A program made the position numbers and the translations under genes. The notes under the pieces were generated by a model. The model was not told where the DNA came from. It worked only from the letters and a program-made list of their open reading frames with translations, and did no database searches. From Facklamia miroungae (GTDB lineage Bacteria; Bacillota; Bacilli; Lactobacillales; Aerococcaceae), in assembly GCF_012396555.1 (NCBI RefSeq), contig NZ_JAAXPS010000008.1, positions 17,118-81,117 on the forward strand: 64,000 nucleotides of DNA. The letters run 5' to 3'. Of the stretch, positions 54,906 through 62,334 are shown piece after piece; position 1 is the first letter of the stretch; every line of letters starts with the position of its first letter.

Positions 54906-56375
54906 GTGGATTTATTAGTTGATAAATTGAAAGAAGTATTAATATCTGTACTTCCCATAATTTTAATTGTAATCGTCATCTCATTAACGATGGTTGCGGT
55001 ATCTGCTGAAATGATGATTCGCTTTCTAATTGGAGCTTTTTTATTAATCCTAGGATTGACCATCTTTTTATTTGGGGTTGATGTGGGGATGGGGCCTATT
55101 GGTGACTTAATGGGAAAGAGTGTTGCAGATGCTCCCAATATATGGGCGATAACCGGACTGGCCTTTGTGATCGGTTTTTCAGTCACAGTTGCCGAACCTG
55201 ATTTATTAATTTTAGGTCAACAAGTATCGGATGCTATGGGAGGAATGATTTCTTCAACAGTTATTGTAGCAATCGTATCGCTAGGGGTCGGCTTCCTGAT
55301 TGCTTTTGGCATCGTGAGGATTTTATCTTCTTTTTCGATTAAGTATTTCTTTTTAATTGCTTATGGTTCAATTGCTTGTTTAGCCTTCTTTGTTTCAAAT
55401 GACTTTATTGCTATTGCTTTTGATGCTTCTGGTGCAACTACTGGCGCATTAACAACGCCGTTTATTTTAGCTGTATCGGCTGCTGTTTCTGCTCGTAAAG
55501 GAGGGCATATGGCCGAGGAAGATTCTTTTGGTTTAGTAGGTGCAATGAGTGTCGGTCCAATTCTTGCAGTTATCTTACTATCCCTAATGACAGGTGTTAA
55601 TTTCCAAGCACATGTCGAAAATTACCACTATACACAAGGAATGATTGTTCCTTTTCTCAAAGCTATTGGGCATACTTTCTTCGAATCTTTGATGGCCTTA
55701 ACTCCTTTAGCCATACTCTTTGGTATGATGAATTGGAGGCAATTTAAGCTTAAGAAACGGGAACTCAAACGGATTATTAAAGGGGTTACTTATACCTTAG
55801 TCGGTCTAGTTCTCTTTTTAATTGGTGTCAATCAAGGGTTTATGGATATGGGGCGTTTTTTAGGGAACATGTTAGCGCGCGATTATCAAGCCTGGCTACC
55901 TTATATTGGTCTTTTAATGGGATTGGTGATTGTTTTAGCAGAGCCTGCTGTGCATGTATTGGGCGACCAGGTAGAGAGGGTTACGGGTGGCTTTATCAAG
56001 AATAAACTATTGCTTGGATTCTTATCGATAGGAGTGGGGTTAGCAGTTAGTGGTTCTTTGATTCGTATTTTAATTCCCAGTATTCAAATTTGGCATTATT
56101 TATTACCAGGTTTCTCCTTAGCTCTCTGCTTATCATTTTTTGTTGATGATTTATTTTCTGGGATTGCTTTTGATGCGGGGGGAGTCGCCTCTGGACCAAT
56201 GACCGCAACGTTTATCCTTTCATTTGCGCAAGGAGCAGCTGAAAGGATACCAACAGCCAATGTGGTAACCGATGGTTTTGGTGTGATAGCGACCGTTGCT
56301 ATGGCACCCATTATCATGATTCTTTTACTAGGTATTATTTATAAATATAAGCTAAAACAAGTAGCAAGCGATTAG
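54906..56375 (+). CDS. DUF1538 membrane protein with two homologous halves
   Basis: A 489-residue polytopic protein. Two halves repeat the same pattern: a segment like LFGVDVGMGPIGDLMGK followed by VAEPDLLILGQQVSDAMGG in the first half, and LIGVNQGFMDMGRFLGN followed by LAEPAVHVLGDQVERVTGG in the second. Each half ends with a FDASGATTGALT-like or FDAGGVASGPMT-like loop. This is the DUF1538 family, a probable transporter of unknown substrate. The GTG at 54906 has AAGGAGGA 6 bases upstream. A PII-like gene follows after 10 bases. Confidence 0.87.
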   Translation: MDLLVDKLKEVLISVLPIILIVIVISLTMVAVSAEMMIRFLIGAFLLILGLTIFLFGVDVGMGPIGDLMGKSVADAPNIWAITGLAFVIGFSVTVAEPDLLILGQQVSDAMGGMISSTVIVAIVSLGVGFLIAFGIVRILSSFSIKYFFLIAYGSIACLAFFVSNDFIAIAFDASGATTGALTTPFILAVSAAVSARKGGHMAEEDSFGLVGAMSVGPILAVILLSLMTGVNFQAHVENYHYTQGMIVPFLKAIGHTFFESLMALTPLAILFGMMNWRQFKLKKRELKRIIKGVTYTLVGLVLFLIGVNQGFMDMGRFLGNMLARDYQAWLPYIGLLMGLVIVLAEPAVHVLGDQVERVTGGFIKNKLLLGFLSIGVGLAVSGSLIRILIPSIQIWHYLLPGFSLALCLSFFVDDLFSGIAFDAGGVASGPMTATFILSFAQGAAERIPTANVVTDGFGVIATVAMAPIIMILLLGIIYKYKLKQVASD

Positions 56376-56385
56376 GAGGATAATT

Positions 56386-57036
56386 ATGCAGACAGTATTA
56401 TTTTTTGCGATCGTGAAAAAAGGAACGGCCTCTTATTTTCTCGAACAAGCACGTCTGGCAGGAGCAACAGGTGGAACGATCTTTCAAGCAGAAGGAACCA
56501 TTGCTAATCCTTTTTTAGATTTATTAGGCTTAAATGATTCAAAGCGTGAAGTTCTTTTGATGCTAGTCGATTATGCCAATGAAGCAAAGATTCACCAAGT
56601 CTTAACTGATAAATGTGAACTTGCAAAGAAGGGGAAAGGTATTTTATTTTCAGTTAACACGACAAGCGTTTATGGTAGCAAACAGTTAAAACATGAATTT
56701 AATCAAGGAGGTCAAGGTGTGAGTAAGTATCAATTACTAGCAACAATTGTCGATCGTGATTCTGGTGATGAAGTGGTCGAAACTGCTCGAGCAGAAGGCG
56801 CTGGCGGGGCTACGATCATTCACGGGAGAGGACTGGGCTCAAAGAAAGCACCTAAAATCTTTAACGTTCAAATCGAGCCTGAAAAAGAATTGGTATTAAT
56901 GATCGTTGAATCGCAAAAAGTGCCTGAAATTATTGAGAAAGTGTCTCATGCTATGGATATTGATCAGCCAGGTAAGGGCATCTTATTTACAGTGGATGTC
57001 AATGAAGTAAGCGGGCTTTTCCAACAAATAAACTAA
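56386..57036 (+). CDS. PII-like signal protein with two tandem PII domains
   Basis: A 216-residue protein made of two PII-type domains of about 105 residues. The first carries GATGGTIFQAEGT (about 26-38) and GKGILFSV (about 84-91). The second carries GAGGATIIHGRG (about 142-153), EPEKELVLMIV and GKGILFTV (about 201-208). PII proteins sense nucleotides and 2-oxoglutarate and control enzymes and transporters. Here the partner is most likely the DUF1538 protein encoded just upstream. Canonical PII has one domain and forms trimers, so a tandem copy is unusual. AGGAGG precedes the ATG. Confidence 0.85.
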   Translation: MQTVLFFAIVKKGTASYFLEQARLAGATGGTIFQAEGTIANPFLDLLGLNDSKREVLLMLVDYANEAKIHQVLTDKCELAKKGKGILFSVNTTSVYGSKQLKHEFNQGGQGVSKYQLLATIVDRDSGDEVVETARAEGAGGATIIHGRGLGSKKAPKIFNVQIEPEKELVLMIVESQKVPEIIEKVSHAMDIDQPGKGILFTVDVNEVSGLFQQIN

Positions 57037-57062
57037 TTATGTAAAATTATAAAAGTAGATAA

Positions 57063-57097
57063 AGACGAGTGATTAGCTTATTAGCTAAAACTCGTCT
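57063..57097 (+). terminator. Terminator after the PII-like gene
   Basis: AGACGAGT (57063-57070) pairs with ACTCGTCT (57090-57097), with an inner TTAGCT/AGCTAA helix. The following T run is interrupted (CTTTAATTTATTT), so strength is uncertain. Confidence 0.65.
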
Positions 57098-57248
57098 CTT
57101 TAATTTATTTCTAAATTAATTGCTAAAAATAAAGATTCATTAATTAGTAGGAATGGTAACTCAGCGCTGTCAATAACTATTGAAACAATAAACTTAATTA
57201 ATGCTTGATTATAATTTACTAAGAATTTAAAAACCTACTTGAAAGTGA

Positions 57249-57277
57249 TTACATTCTTGTCAAAAACGGGGTATAAT
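57249..57277 (+). promoter_or_regulatory. Promoter of the YitT-family gene
   Basis: TTACAT at 57249-57254, a 17-base spacer and a perfect TATAAT at 57272-57277, 28 bases before the GTG start. Confidence 0.7.
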
Positions 57278-57304
57278 ATTTTTGATAGTAAAGGAGTGGT
57301 AGAA

Positions 57305-58204
57305 GTGGTAAAAAAAGTAATGGACTATTTTGATTTAACTCCGAGAGGGATTGTATATTCTGTTTTGATAATGACTCTTGGCTGTGTTGTTTATGCTTTT
57401 GGAGTAAACTATTTCTTAATCCCAAATCATTTTGGTAATGGTGGAGTGACCGGTGTTTCTATGTTGGCTTATTACCTTATGAAGATACCAACAGGGACAA
57501 CGAACTTTATTGTTAATGCGATTCTATTAGTTATAGGTTGGAAATTCCTGAGTAAGCGAACCTTGCTCTATACAATTTATGCTTCTACCTGTTTAAGTTT
57601 TTGTTTGAACCTTATCCAACCCGATCCTTATGTTGCAACCAATATTATTATCCCTGCTGTGGCAGGTGGGGTACTATTGGGAGCTGGTATTGGTTTAGTT
57701 CTTAGAGGCAACGGGACTACTGCCGGAACGGATATTGTTGCTATGATTATGCAGCAGTACCTAGGAATTAGTTTCTCAGTGGGCTTACTAATGTGTGATA
57801 TGCTAGTCATCTTAGCTTCAAGTTTTATTATTGGCGTAGATATGACGATTGTGACGATCATGATGATGTTCATTGCTAGTCAGACCGTCAATTTTGTAAC
57901 TGATGGTATGAATCGTAAGAAATCAGTCATGATTTTTTCTTCCAAGAAAGAAGAAATTGCGGACCGTGTCATTAAAGAGATGGTTCGAGGCATTACCGTT
58001 TTTAGAGCCTATGGCTACTATTCAAAGCAAGAAAGAGAAGTTTTATTGGCTATTGTTAACCGTAATCAAGTTGTTCAATTACAACGGGTGGTTACGCAGA
58101 TAGATCCTAAAGCATTTGTGACCATTTCAGATGTTCAACAAGTGATTGGTGAAGGTTTCACCTTCTTCTCCTATGAAAGTCCACATAAAAATAAATACCA
58201 TTAA
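57305..58204 (+). CDS. YitT family membrane protein
   Basis: A 299-residue protein with an N-terminal domain of about five to six membrane segments. It contains YFLIPNHFGNGGVTGVSML near 38-56 and GLVLRGNGTTAGTDIVAMI near 132-150. A C-terminal cytoplasmic DUF2179 domain follows (about 205-285). Family function is unresolved, and a transport role is suspected. The GTG at 57305 has AAGGAG 8 bases upstream; the longer frame from 57239 would place the promoter inside the gene. It is a single-gene unit. Confidence 0.85.
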   Translation: MVKKVMDYFDLTPRGIVYSVLIMTLGCVVYAFGVNYFLIPNHFGNGGVTGVSMLAYYLMKIPTGTTNFIVNAILLVIGWKFLSKRTLLYTIYASTCLSFCLNLIQPDPYVATNIIIPAVAGGVLLGAGIGLVLRGNGTTAGTDIVAMIMQQYLGISFSVGLLMCDMLVILASSFIIGVDMTIVTIMMMFIASQTVNFVTDGMNRKKSVMIFSSKKEEIADRVIKEMVRGITVFRAYGYYSKQEREVLLAIVNRNQVVQLQRVVTQIDPKAFVTISDVQQVIGEGFTFFSYESPHKNKYH

Positions 58205-58221
58205 AATCAAAAATTTATTTT

Positions 58222-58261
58222 GCTCGATGAAGTCATTTGTATGACTACAATCGAGCTTTTT
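58222..58261 (+). terminator. Terminator after the YitT-family gene
   Basis: GCTCGAT (58222-58228) pairs with ATCGAGC (58250-58256), with an inner AGTCAT/ATGACT helix, followed by five T. Confidence 0.88.
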
Positions 58262-58310
58262 ATCATATTAGAGAAGACGAGCTGTGCTATATTCAGCGTT
58301 ATTTACAGCG

Positions 58311-58538
58311 CTATCCTAAATGAGGGCCTATTATAATATCCTCAATAAAAGTAATTTCAACATCGATACTCGGAATGCCTTCTCTGTTGGTCTCTAGCGA
58401 AAATTCATAAAATCAATTTGTGAATCAAGCATAATTGCAATTAGACTTACTCTTTGAGTGAGCGTTTATTTTGAAGGAAAATGACTGAGGCAATAAAAGA
58501 TCCCAGCTTGGATTACTGAGATCAAGGGCAAGTTTTAA
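58311..58538 (-). pseudogene. Decayed reading frame with two in-frame TGA codons
   Basis: The 330 bases between the YitT-family gene and the next gene hold, besides a terminator, one minus-strand frame that reads like protein for about 75 codons. It contains the words KLALDLSNPSWDLLLPQ, INAHSKSKSNCNYA, FYEFSLETNREGIPSIDVE and EDIIIGPHLG. It is broken by TGA at 58425 and 58413, stops at 58311, and has no start codon with a ribosome site. I do not know the family. It may be the remnant of a gene or a mobile-element end, or chance. Confidence 0.4.
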
Positions 58539-58822
58539 TCAAAATAATGATATTGGTAGTGATAAATTCTAATTAATCTATTTCGAGCATCTGTTCGAAC
58601 GTTGAAAACAAAAGTGTGATCACGATGATCAAGACTATGCCGTTTCGGGATACGAAAGTAATTAATAGTGGATGCCGACATCATCCTCAAAAGTTCATCT
58701 TCTAAGAAAGCCAGGGGAATTTTGAGATTGGAATAGCGGTAAAAGTCATCTTGAAAGCGTTGGTAATTTTCGCTGAAGTAATCAAACTGTGTTTCATTAT
58801 GGTGGTAGGCATTGATTTCCAT
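58535..58822 (-). CDS. Small protein of the polymerase operon, unknown function
   Basis: A 95-residue protein rich in aromatic and histidine residues, ending RIYHYQYHYFD. It contains IPKRHSLDHRDHTFVFN near 58-74 and no recognised domain. Its start overlaps the stop of the preceding gene by one base, with a GGAGG site, so it is the third gene of the Y-family polymerase operon. The tight coupling suggests a role with the polymerase, but nothing in the sequence shows it. Confidence 0.7.
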   Translation of the reverse strand: MEINAYHHNETQFDYFSENYQRFQDDFYRYSNLKIPLAFLEDELLRMMSASTINYFRIPKRHSLDHRDHTFVFNVRTDARNRLIRIYHYQYHYFD

Positions 58823-59193
58823 TATTCTACCTCCTCAGCCAGAGTGATGTCTAGAATTTGATCAAAAGTTAGAATTCGATAGTCTTTAGAAAGTGGATTT
58901 TCAACTGCGCATTGTTCGAAAGATAATTCTTTAAGAAGGCCGGTAAATGAGTGAATGGATTTGGTTTGATTTTTAATTTGATAGACAAGATTAATAGAAA
59001 GCTTTTGCACGTATGCTTGACTGAGTAAAAGAAATTTTTCTTTAGGAGACAGTCTGGTTTGGTCGAAAGCTGCAGAGCTATGTGAGAGTGCGGAGGTATG
59101 TTCAGATAGGAAAAACCCCATCCATTTGGCCATCTTGCGGTCTTGATAGCATCTGGCTGCTTTGGAAGATAGGTAAGATCGATCGACACTCAT
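58822..59193 (-). CDS. YolD-like small protein
   Basis: A 123-residue protein with the region RKMAKWMGFFLSEHTSAL near 19-36, which resembles the short conserved core of YolD-like proteins commonly encoded beside UvrX/UmuC-type polymerases in Firmicutes. The start overlaps the polymerase stop by 4 bases. Function is unknown, and YolD-like proteins have been proposed to be partners of the polymerase, perhaps replacing UmuD. The family call is moderate, because the rest of the protein shows no clear match. Confidence 0.7.
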   Translation of the reverse strand: MSVDRSYLSSKAARCYQDRKMAKWMGFFLSEHTSALSHSSAAFDQTRLSPKEKFLLLSQAYVQKLSINLVYQIKNQTKSIHSFTGLLKELSFEQCAVENPLSKDYRILTFDQILDITLAEEVE

Positions 59194-60614
59194 TCTAAAC
59201 CATCCAATCCACCAGCTCCACCTGCGGCGTGACCACCAATCAACTTGCTTCGAGCAATTGAACGTGATCCTTCTAATAAAGCATTGGCTTTTAAGATTGA
59301 AACATAACCAAAGCGCGAGCGAATCTTGTCTACTGTTTTGTCTAATGTTTCTTCCTTTATTGCCCGCTCAGGCTCTTCAAAGAGTGAATAGTAGTGAATC
59401 GATTCTTCAACGAGTCCGGCATAACGAATGCCAATATTACGAACAGGGCCTGAGTCATATTTAGACCGGAACAATTGAATCACAGTGGCCGTCAAAACCT
59501 TTGTTTGTTGGCTAGGATCAATATGTGCTTGGGCACGAATAGGAGATTTATCAACTTCTTTGGAGTAGCCAATATATATGGAAACAACACGAGCTTTTTT
59601 GCCAGCACGTCTTAAGCGAATAGCTACCTGTTCGGCCATTTCACTTAAAACTAATTCAATATCTGCTTGTTGATAGTAGTCGCGCGGTAAAATTTGTGAA
59701 TTACCGATGCCTTTAGATTTAGGACGGTAAGGCTCACTTACTTTACTTTCATCCACTCCATTGGCGTGAAAGAATAATTGTAATCCAATTACACCAAATT
59801 CCTTCTTCAATCGCTCAGGATCCGCATGCGCCAAATCATAAATCGAATAGATGCCCAGACGTTTGAGACGTTTTGCGGTTCGTTTACCAATTCCCCAGAA
59901 ATCCGTTAAATTGGGAATTGCCCAAACCTTTGTAGCTACATCTTCATAGGACCAGTTGGCTCGCATGGTTGGGTTCTTTTTAGCTTCGTTATCTAAAGCA
60001 AGCTTAGCTAATAAGGGGTTGGCATTGGACAATCCAATTGTTGAGGCAACTCCTGTTTTGCGCCAGATATCCAGTTGAATGCGACTGGCAATTAAATCTA
60101 ATTTATCACGACGGGAAAAATCAGGATTAGGAATGAAATAATTTAAAACATGAGTCAAATCAATAAAACCTTCGTCGATTGAATAGGGTAAAATATCCTC
60201 TTCTGAAGCATACTGGGTTAAGAGTTTCAGAATTTCAATATTTTTTTCAATGTAGAGTCCCATTCTTGGTGGTACAAATAAAGTGTGCTTGGCCCAAGAT
60301 TCAATATAGTGGACATAAGCGGGATCGGTTCGCAACCCATCACGTCGCGCATTCTGATAATTAAAGCGTCGATTATGAACATAGAAGGGTAAATCATAAG
60401 TTCGTCCCACATTTTTCCTGCCAAAAACCTGTTTAAAGAGAGGAGAGGAGGCAAGAATCAGTCCTTGAGAAGTCTCTGTTTGACTCATTACACAAAGACT
60501 TGTTCTTAAGGGGTGTAAGCCACGTTCGATACATTCTACACTCGCATAGAAAGATTTCATATCGATAAAAGCAATATCCGAATGAGGTTCCCGGCTATAA
60601 TCAATAATAGTCAT
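59190..60614 (-). CDS. Y-family DNA polymerase (UmuC/UvrX type)
   Basis: A translesion polymerase that copies damaged DNA. The 474-residue product has the palm motif FIDMKSFYASVE near 16-27 and the catalytic YSIDEGFIDL near 143-152. A helix-hairpin-helix lies at FWGIGKRTAKRLKRLGI near 238-254, and a little-finger domain spans about 310-420. It belongs to the UvrX/ImpB group found on chromosomes, plasmids and phages rather than to the DinB type. GGAGG precedes the ATG, and a perfect SOS box lies in the promoter. Confidence 0.92.
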   Translation of the reverse strand: MTIIDYSREPHSDIAFIDMKSFYASVECIERGLHPLRTSLCVMSQTETSQGLILASSPLFKQVFGRKNVGRTYDLPFYVHNRRFNYQNARRDGLRTDPAYVHYIESWAKHTLFVPPRMGLYIEKNIEILKLLTQYASEEDILPYSIDEGFIDLTHVLNYFIPNPDFSRRDKLDLIASRIQLDIWRKTGVASTIGLSNANPLLAKLALDNEAKKNPTMRANWSYEDVATKVWAIPNLTDFWGIGKRTAKRLKRLGIYSIYDLAHADPERLKKEFGVIGLQLFFHANGVDESKVSEPYRPKSKGIGNSQILPRDYYQQADIELVLSEMAEQVAIRLRRAGKKARVVSIYIGYSKEVDKSPIRAQAHIDPSQQTKVLTATVIQLFRSKYDSGPVRNIGIRYAGLVEESIHYYSLFEEPERAIKEETLDKTVDKIRSRFGYVSILKANALLEGSRSIARSKLIGGHAAGGAGGLDGLE

Positions 60615-60637
60615 TATAAATCCCTCCTGTATTCCAT

Positions 60638-60666
60638 AGTTTAATACGAACTGATGTTCGTGTCAA
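60638..60666 (-). promoter_or_regulatory. Promoter of the Y-family polymerase operon
   Basis: On the minus strand a perfect TTGACA (60661-60666) and TAAACT (60638-60643) are 17 bases apart. The LexA site fills the spacer. Confidence 0.75.
60647..60660. promoter_or_regulatory. LexA (SOS) operator
   Basis: CGAAC-TGAT-GTTCG is a perfect inverted repeat matching the Gram-positive SOS box CGAAC-N4-GTTCG. Its position between -35 and -10 means LexA would block the promoter until DNA damage. Confidence 0.92.
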
Positions 60667-60851
60667 TGCCAGTTCAAATAGTGCTTCTGAATAAAACCAT
60701 ACAAAGATAATGAAAATGTAATAAAATAAAAAATTTTAAAAACTTATTATTTTATTAGTTTTTTTTGAAAAGAAAGGGCGTTAATTATCTTGAATGTAAT
60801 GGCTACTAATAAGGGAACAAAGGAAAAACACAAAAAAAATGATATATTTTT
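60667..60851. other. AT-rich intergenic stretch without recognisable content
   Basis: This is the middle of the 331-base gap between the divergent polymerase operon and the symporter gene. It is very AT-rich with long A and T runs. Apart from the promoters at both ends I see no gene, RNA or repeat in it. Confidence 0.6.
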
Positions 60852-60888
60852 AAAAAACGCTTTCATATATTTTTTTTTAATGTATAAT
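60852..60888 (+). promoter_or_regulatory. Promoter of the symporter gene with cre-like site
   Basis: A perfect TATAAT is at 60883-60888. At 60852-60865, where a -35 box would sit, AAAAAACGCTTTCA matches the CcpA cre site (reverse TGAAAGCGTTTTTT) except for its outer pair. This suggests catabolite repression, by inference. Confidence 0.5.
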
Positions 60889-60945
60889 ATAAGCGTAGTA
60901 ATAACTCGAGTTTACTAACAATTTTCCAAATGGAGGGAAAAATTA

Positions 60946-62157
60946 ATGTCAGAGAATAAAAATGACAGAATTAAGATCAAGACAGGTCTAGTAGGTCGTT
61001 TACTGATAGCTATTGCGATTGGTATTCTGATTGGACGTTTGCCGTTTATTCCTGAGTGGTTTATTAGAATTTTAGTAACTTTATCTAGCTTATTTTCAGC
61101 CTTTTTAGGTTTCTTTATTCCTTTAATGATTATTGGTTTAGTAACTAAAGGAATTGCTGACCTTACTGAGGGAGCAGGGAAATTATTAGGAATTACTGCT
61201 TTAATTTCTTATGGTTCAACTCTAGTAGGAGGTACTTTTGCTTACTTTGTAGCAACAGCAATTTTTCCTAGTTTTATTACCAGTGATTTAGTCAATAAAA
61301 TTACTGAAGCAGGCGAAGGTGCTGCACCTTTCTTTACCGTACCTATTACTCCTATCTTAGAAGTGACGACTGCGGTAGTTCTTGCCTTTATGATGGGCTT
61401 GGTCATTTCTTGGCTGCGGGCTAAGAAAAATTCTGGTCAAGTACTCTATCAATTGACTTGTGAGTTTGAAGAAGTAGTTGTTAAAGTCTTAGAAACAGTG
61501 ATTATTCCTTTACTACCTGTATACATCCTAGGTAATTTTGCTAATATGTCTTACTCAGGTTCCGTTTTCGCTGTTTTATCAATTTTCTGGAAAGTCTTTA
61601 TTATTGTTATCATTATGCACTTGCTCTATATTAGCTTACTGTTCTTTGTTTCTGGAACTTATGCCGGCAAGAATCCTTTAAAATTAATTAAGAATCAGAT
61701 TCCTGGTTACATGACGGCTGTTGGAACTCAATCCTCGGCTGCAACGATCCCAGTTAACTTAGACTGTGCTGAAAATAATGGCGTATCAGAACAAATCCGA
61801 AATTTTGTGGTGCCTTTATGTGCAACCATCCATTTAGCGGGTTCAATGATCACCATTACATCTTGTACAACCGCATTATTATTAATGTATGATTTACCAC
61901 ATAGCTTTGGCTTAATCTTTGGCTTTATCTGTATGTTAGGTATTGCTATGGTAGCTGCTCCAGGCGCGCCAGGTGGAGCAATTATGTCGGCTGTACCATT
62001 CTTACCAATGGTGGGGATTGTCAGTGATGCTATGCAACAATTAATGATTTCACTTTACTTAACGCAAGACTCCTTCGGAACTGCCGCTAACGTTTCTGGA
62101 GACAACGCAATTGCTGTAGTCATTGATAAGATCTATGCAGATAAAATTAAATCGTAA
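60946..62157 (+). CDS. Dicarboxylate/amino acid:cation symporter (DAACS family)
   Basis: A 403-residue sodium- or proton-driven transporter with about eight membrane segments and two hairpins. Substrate-site motifs are visible: GTQSSAATIPVNLDCAE near 263-279, the TM7 region HLAGSMITITSC near 298-309 and DSFGTAANVSGDNAIAVV near 377-394. Likely substrates are glutamate/aspartate, serine/threonine or C4-dicarboxylates; sequence alone does not decide. GGAGGG precedes the ATG. A C69 dipeptidase follows behind a terminator. Confidence 0.9.
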   Translation: MSENKNDRIKIKTGLVGRLLIAIAIGILIGRLPFIPEWFIRILVTLSSLFSAFLGFFIPLMIIGLVTKGIADLTEGAGKLLGITALISYGSTLVGGTFAYFVATAIFPSFITSDLVNKITEAGEGAAPFFTVPITPILEVTTAVVLAFMMGLVISWLRAKKNSGQVLYQLTCEFEEVVVKVLETVIIPLLPVYILGNFANMSYSGSVFAVLSIFWKVFIIVIIMHLLYISLLFFVSGTYAGKNPLKLIKNQIPGYMTAVGTQSSAATIPVNLDCAENNGVSEQIRNFVVPLCATIHLAGSMITITSCTTALLLMYDLPHSFGLIFGFICMLGIAMVAAPGAPGGAIMSAVPFLPMVGIVSDAMQQLMISLYLTQDSFGTAANVSGDNAIAVVIDKIYADKIKS

Positions 62158-62180
62158 TAGAATAATAAATTAAAATAAAA

Positions 62181-62227
62181 AAACTTCCTTAAGGGTTAGC
62201 CAGCGACCTAACTCCCTAAGGGGGTTT
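62181..62227 (+). terminator. Terminator after the symporter gene
   Basis: AACTTCCTTAAGGGTTAG and CTAACTCCCTAAGGGGGTT form a long hairpin with a few mismatches and a short loop, followed by a run of T. Confidence 0.85.
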
Positions 62228-62334
62228 TTTGTTCCGAATAAAAGAATAAAAGAATATATTTAAAAATTGACTGATTTTACTTTCTTTTTACCTGCAAGAA
62301 GCATAAGATAGGGTTAAGAAAGTGAGTGATTATA

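Noticed and set aside
58869..59189. 106-codon second minus-strand frame across the YolD-like gene
   Set aside because: It runs in another frame of the same stretch. The 58822-59193 frame is coupled by overlaps to both neighbours, and this one is not.
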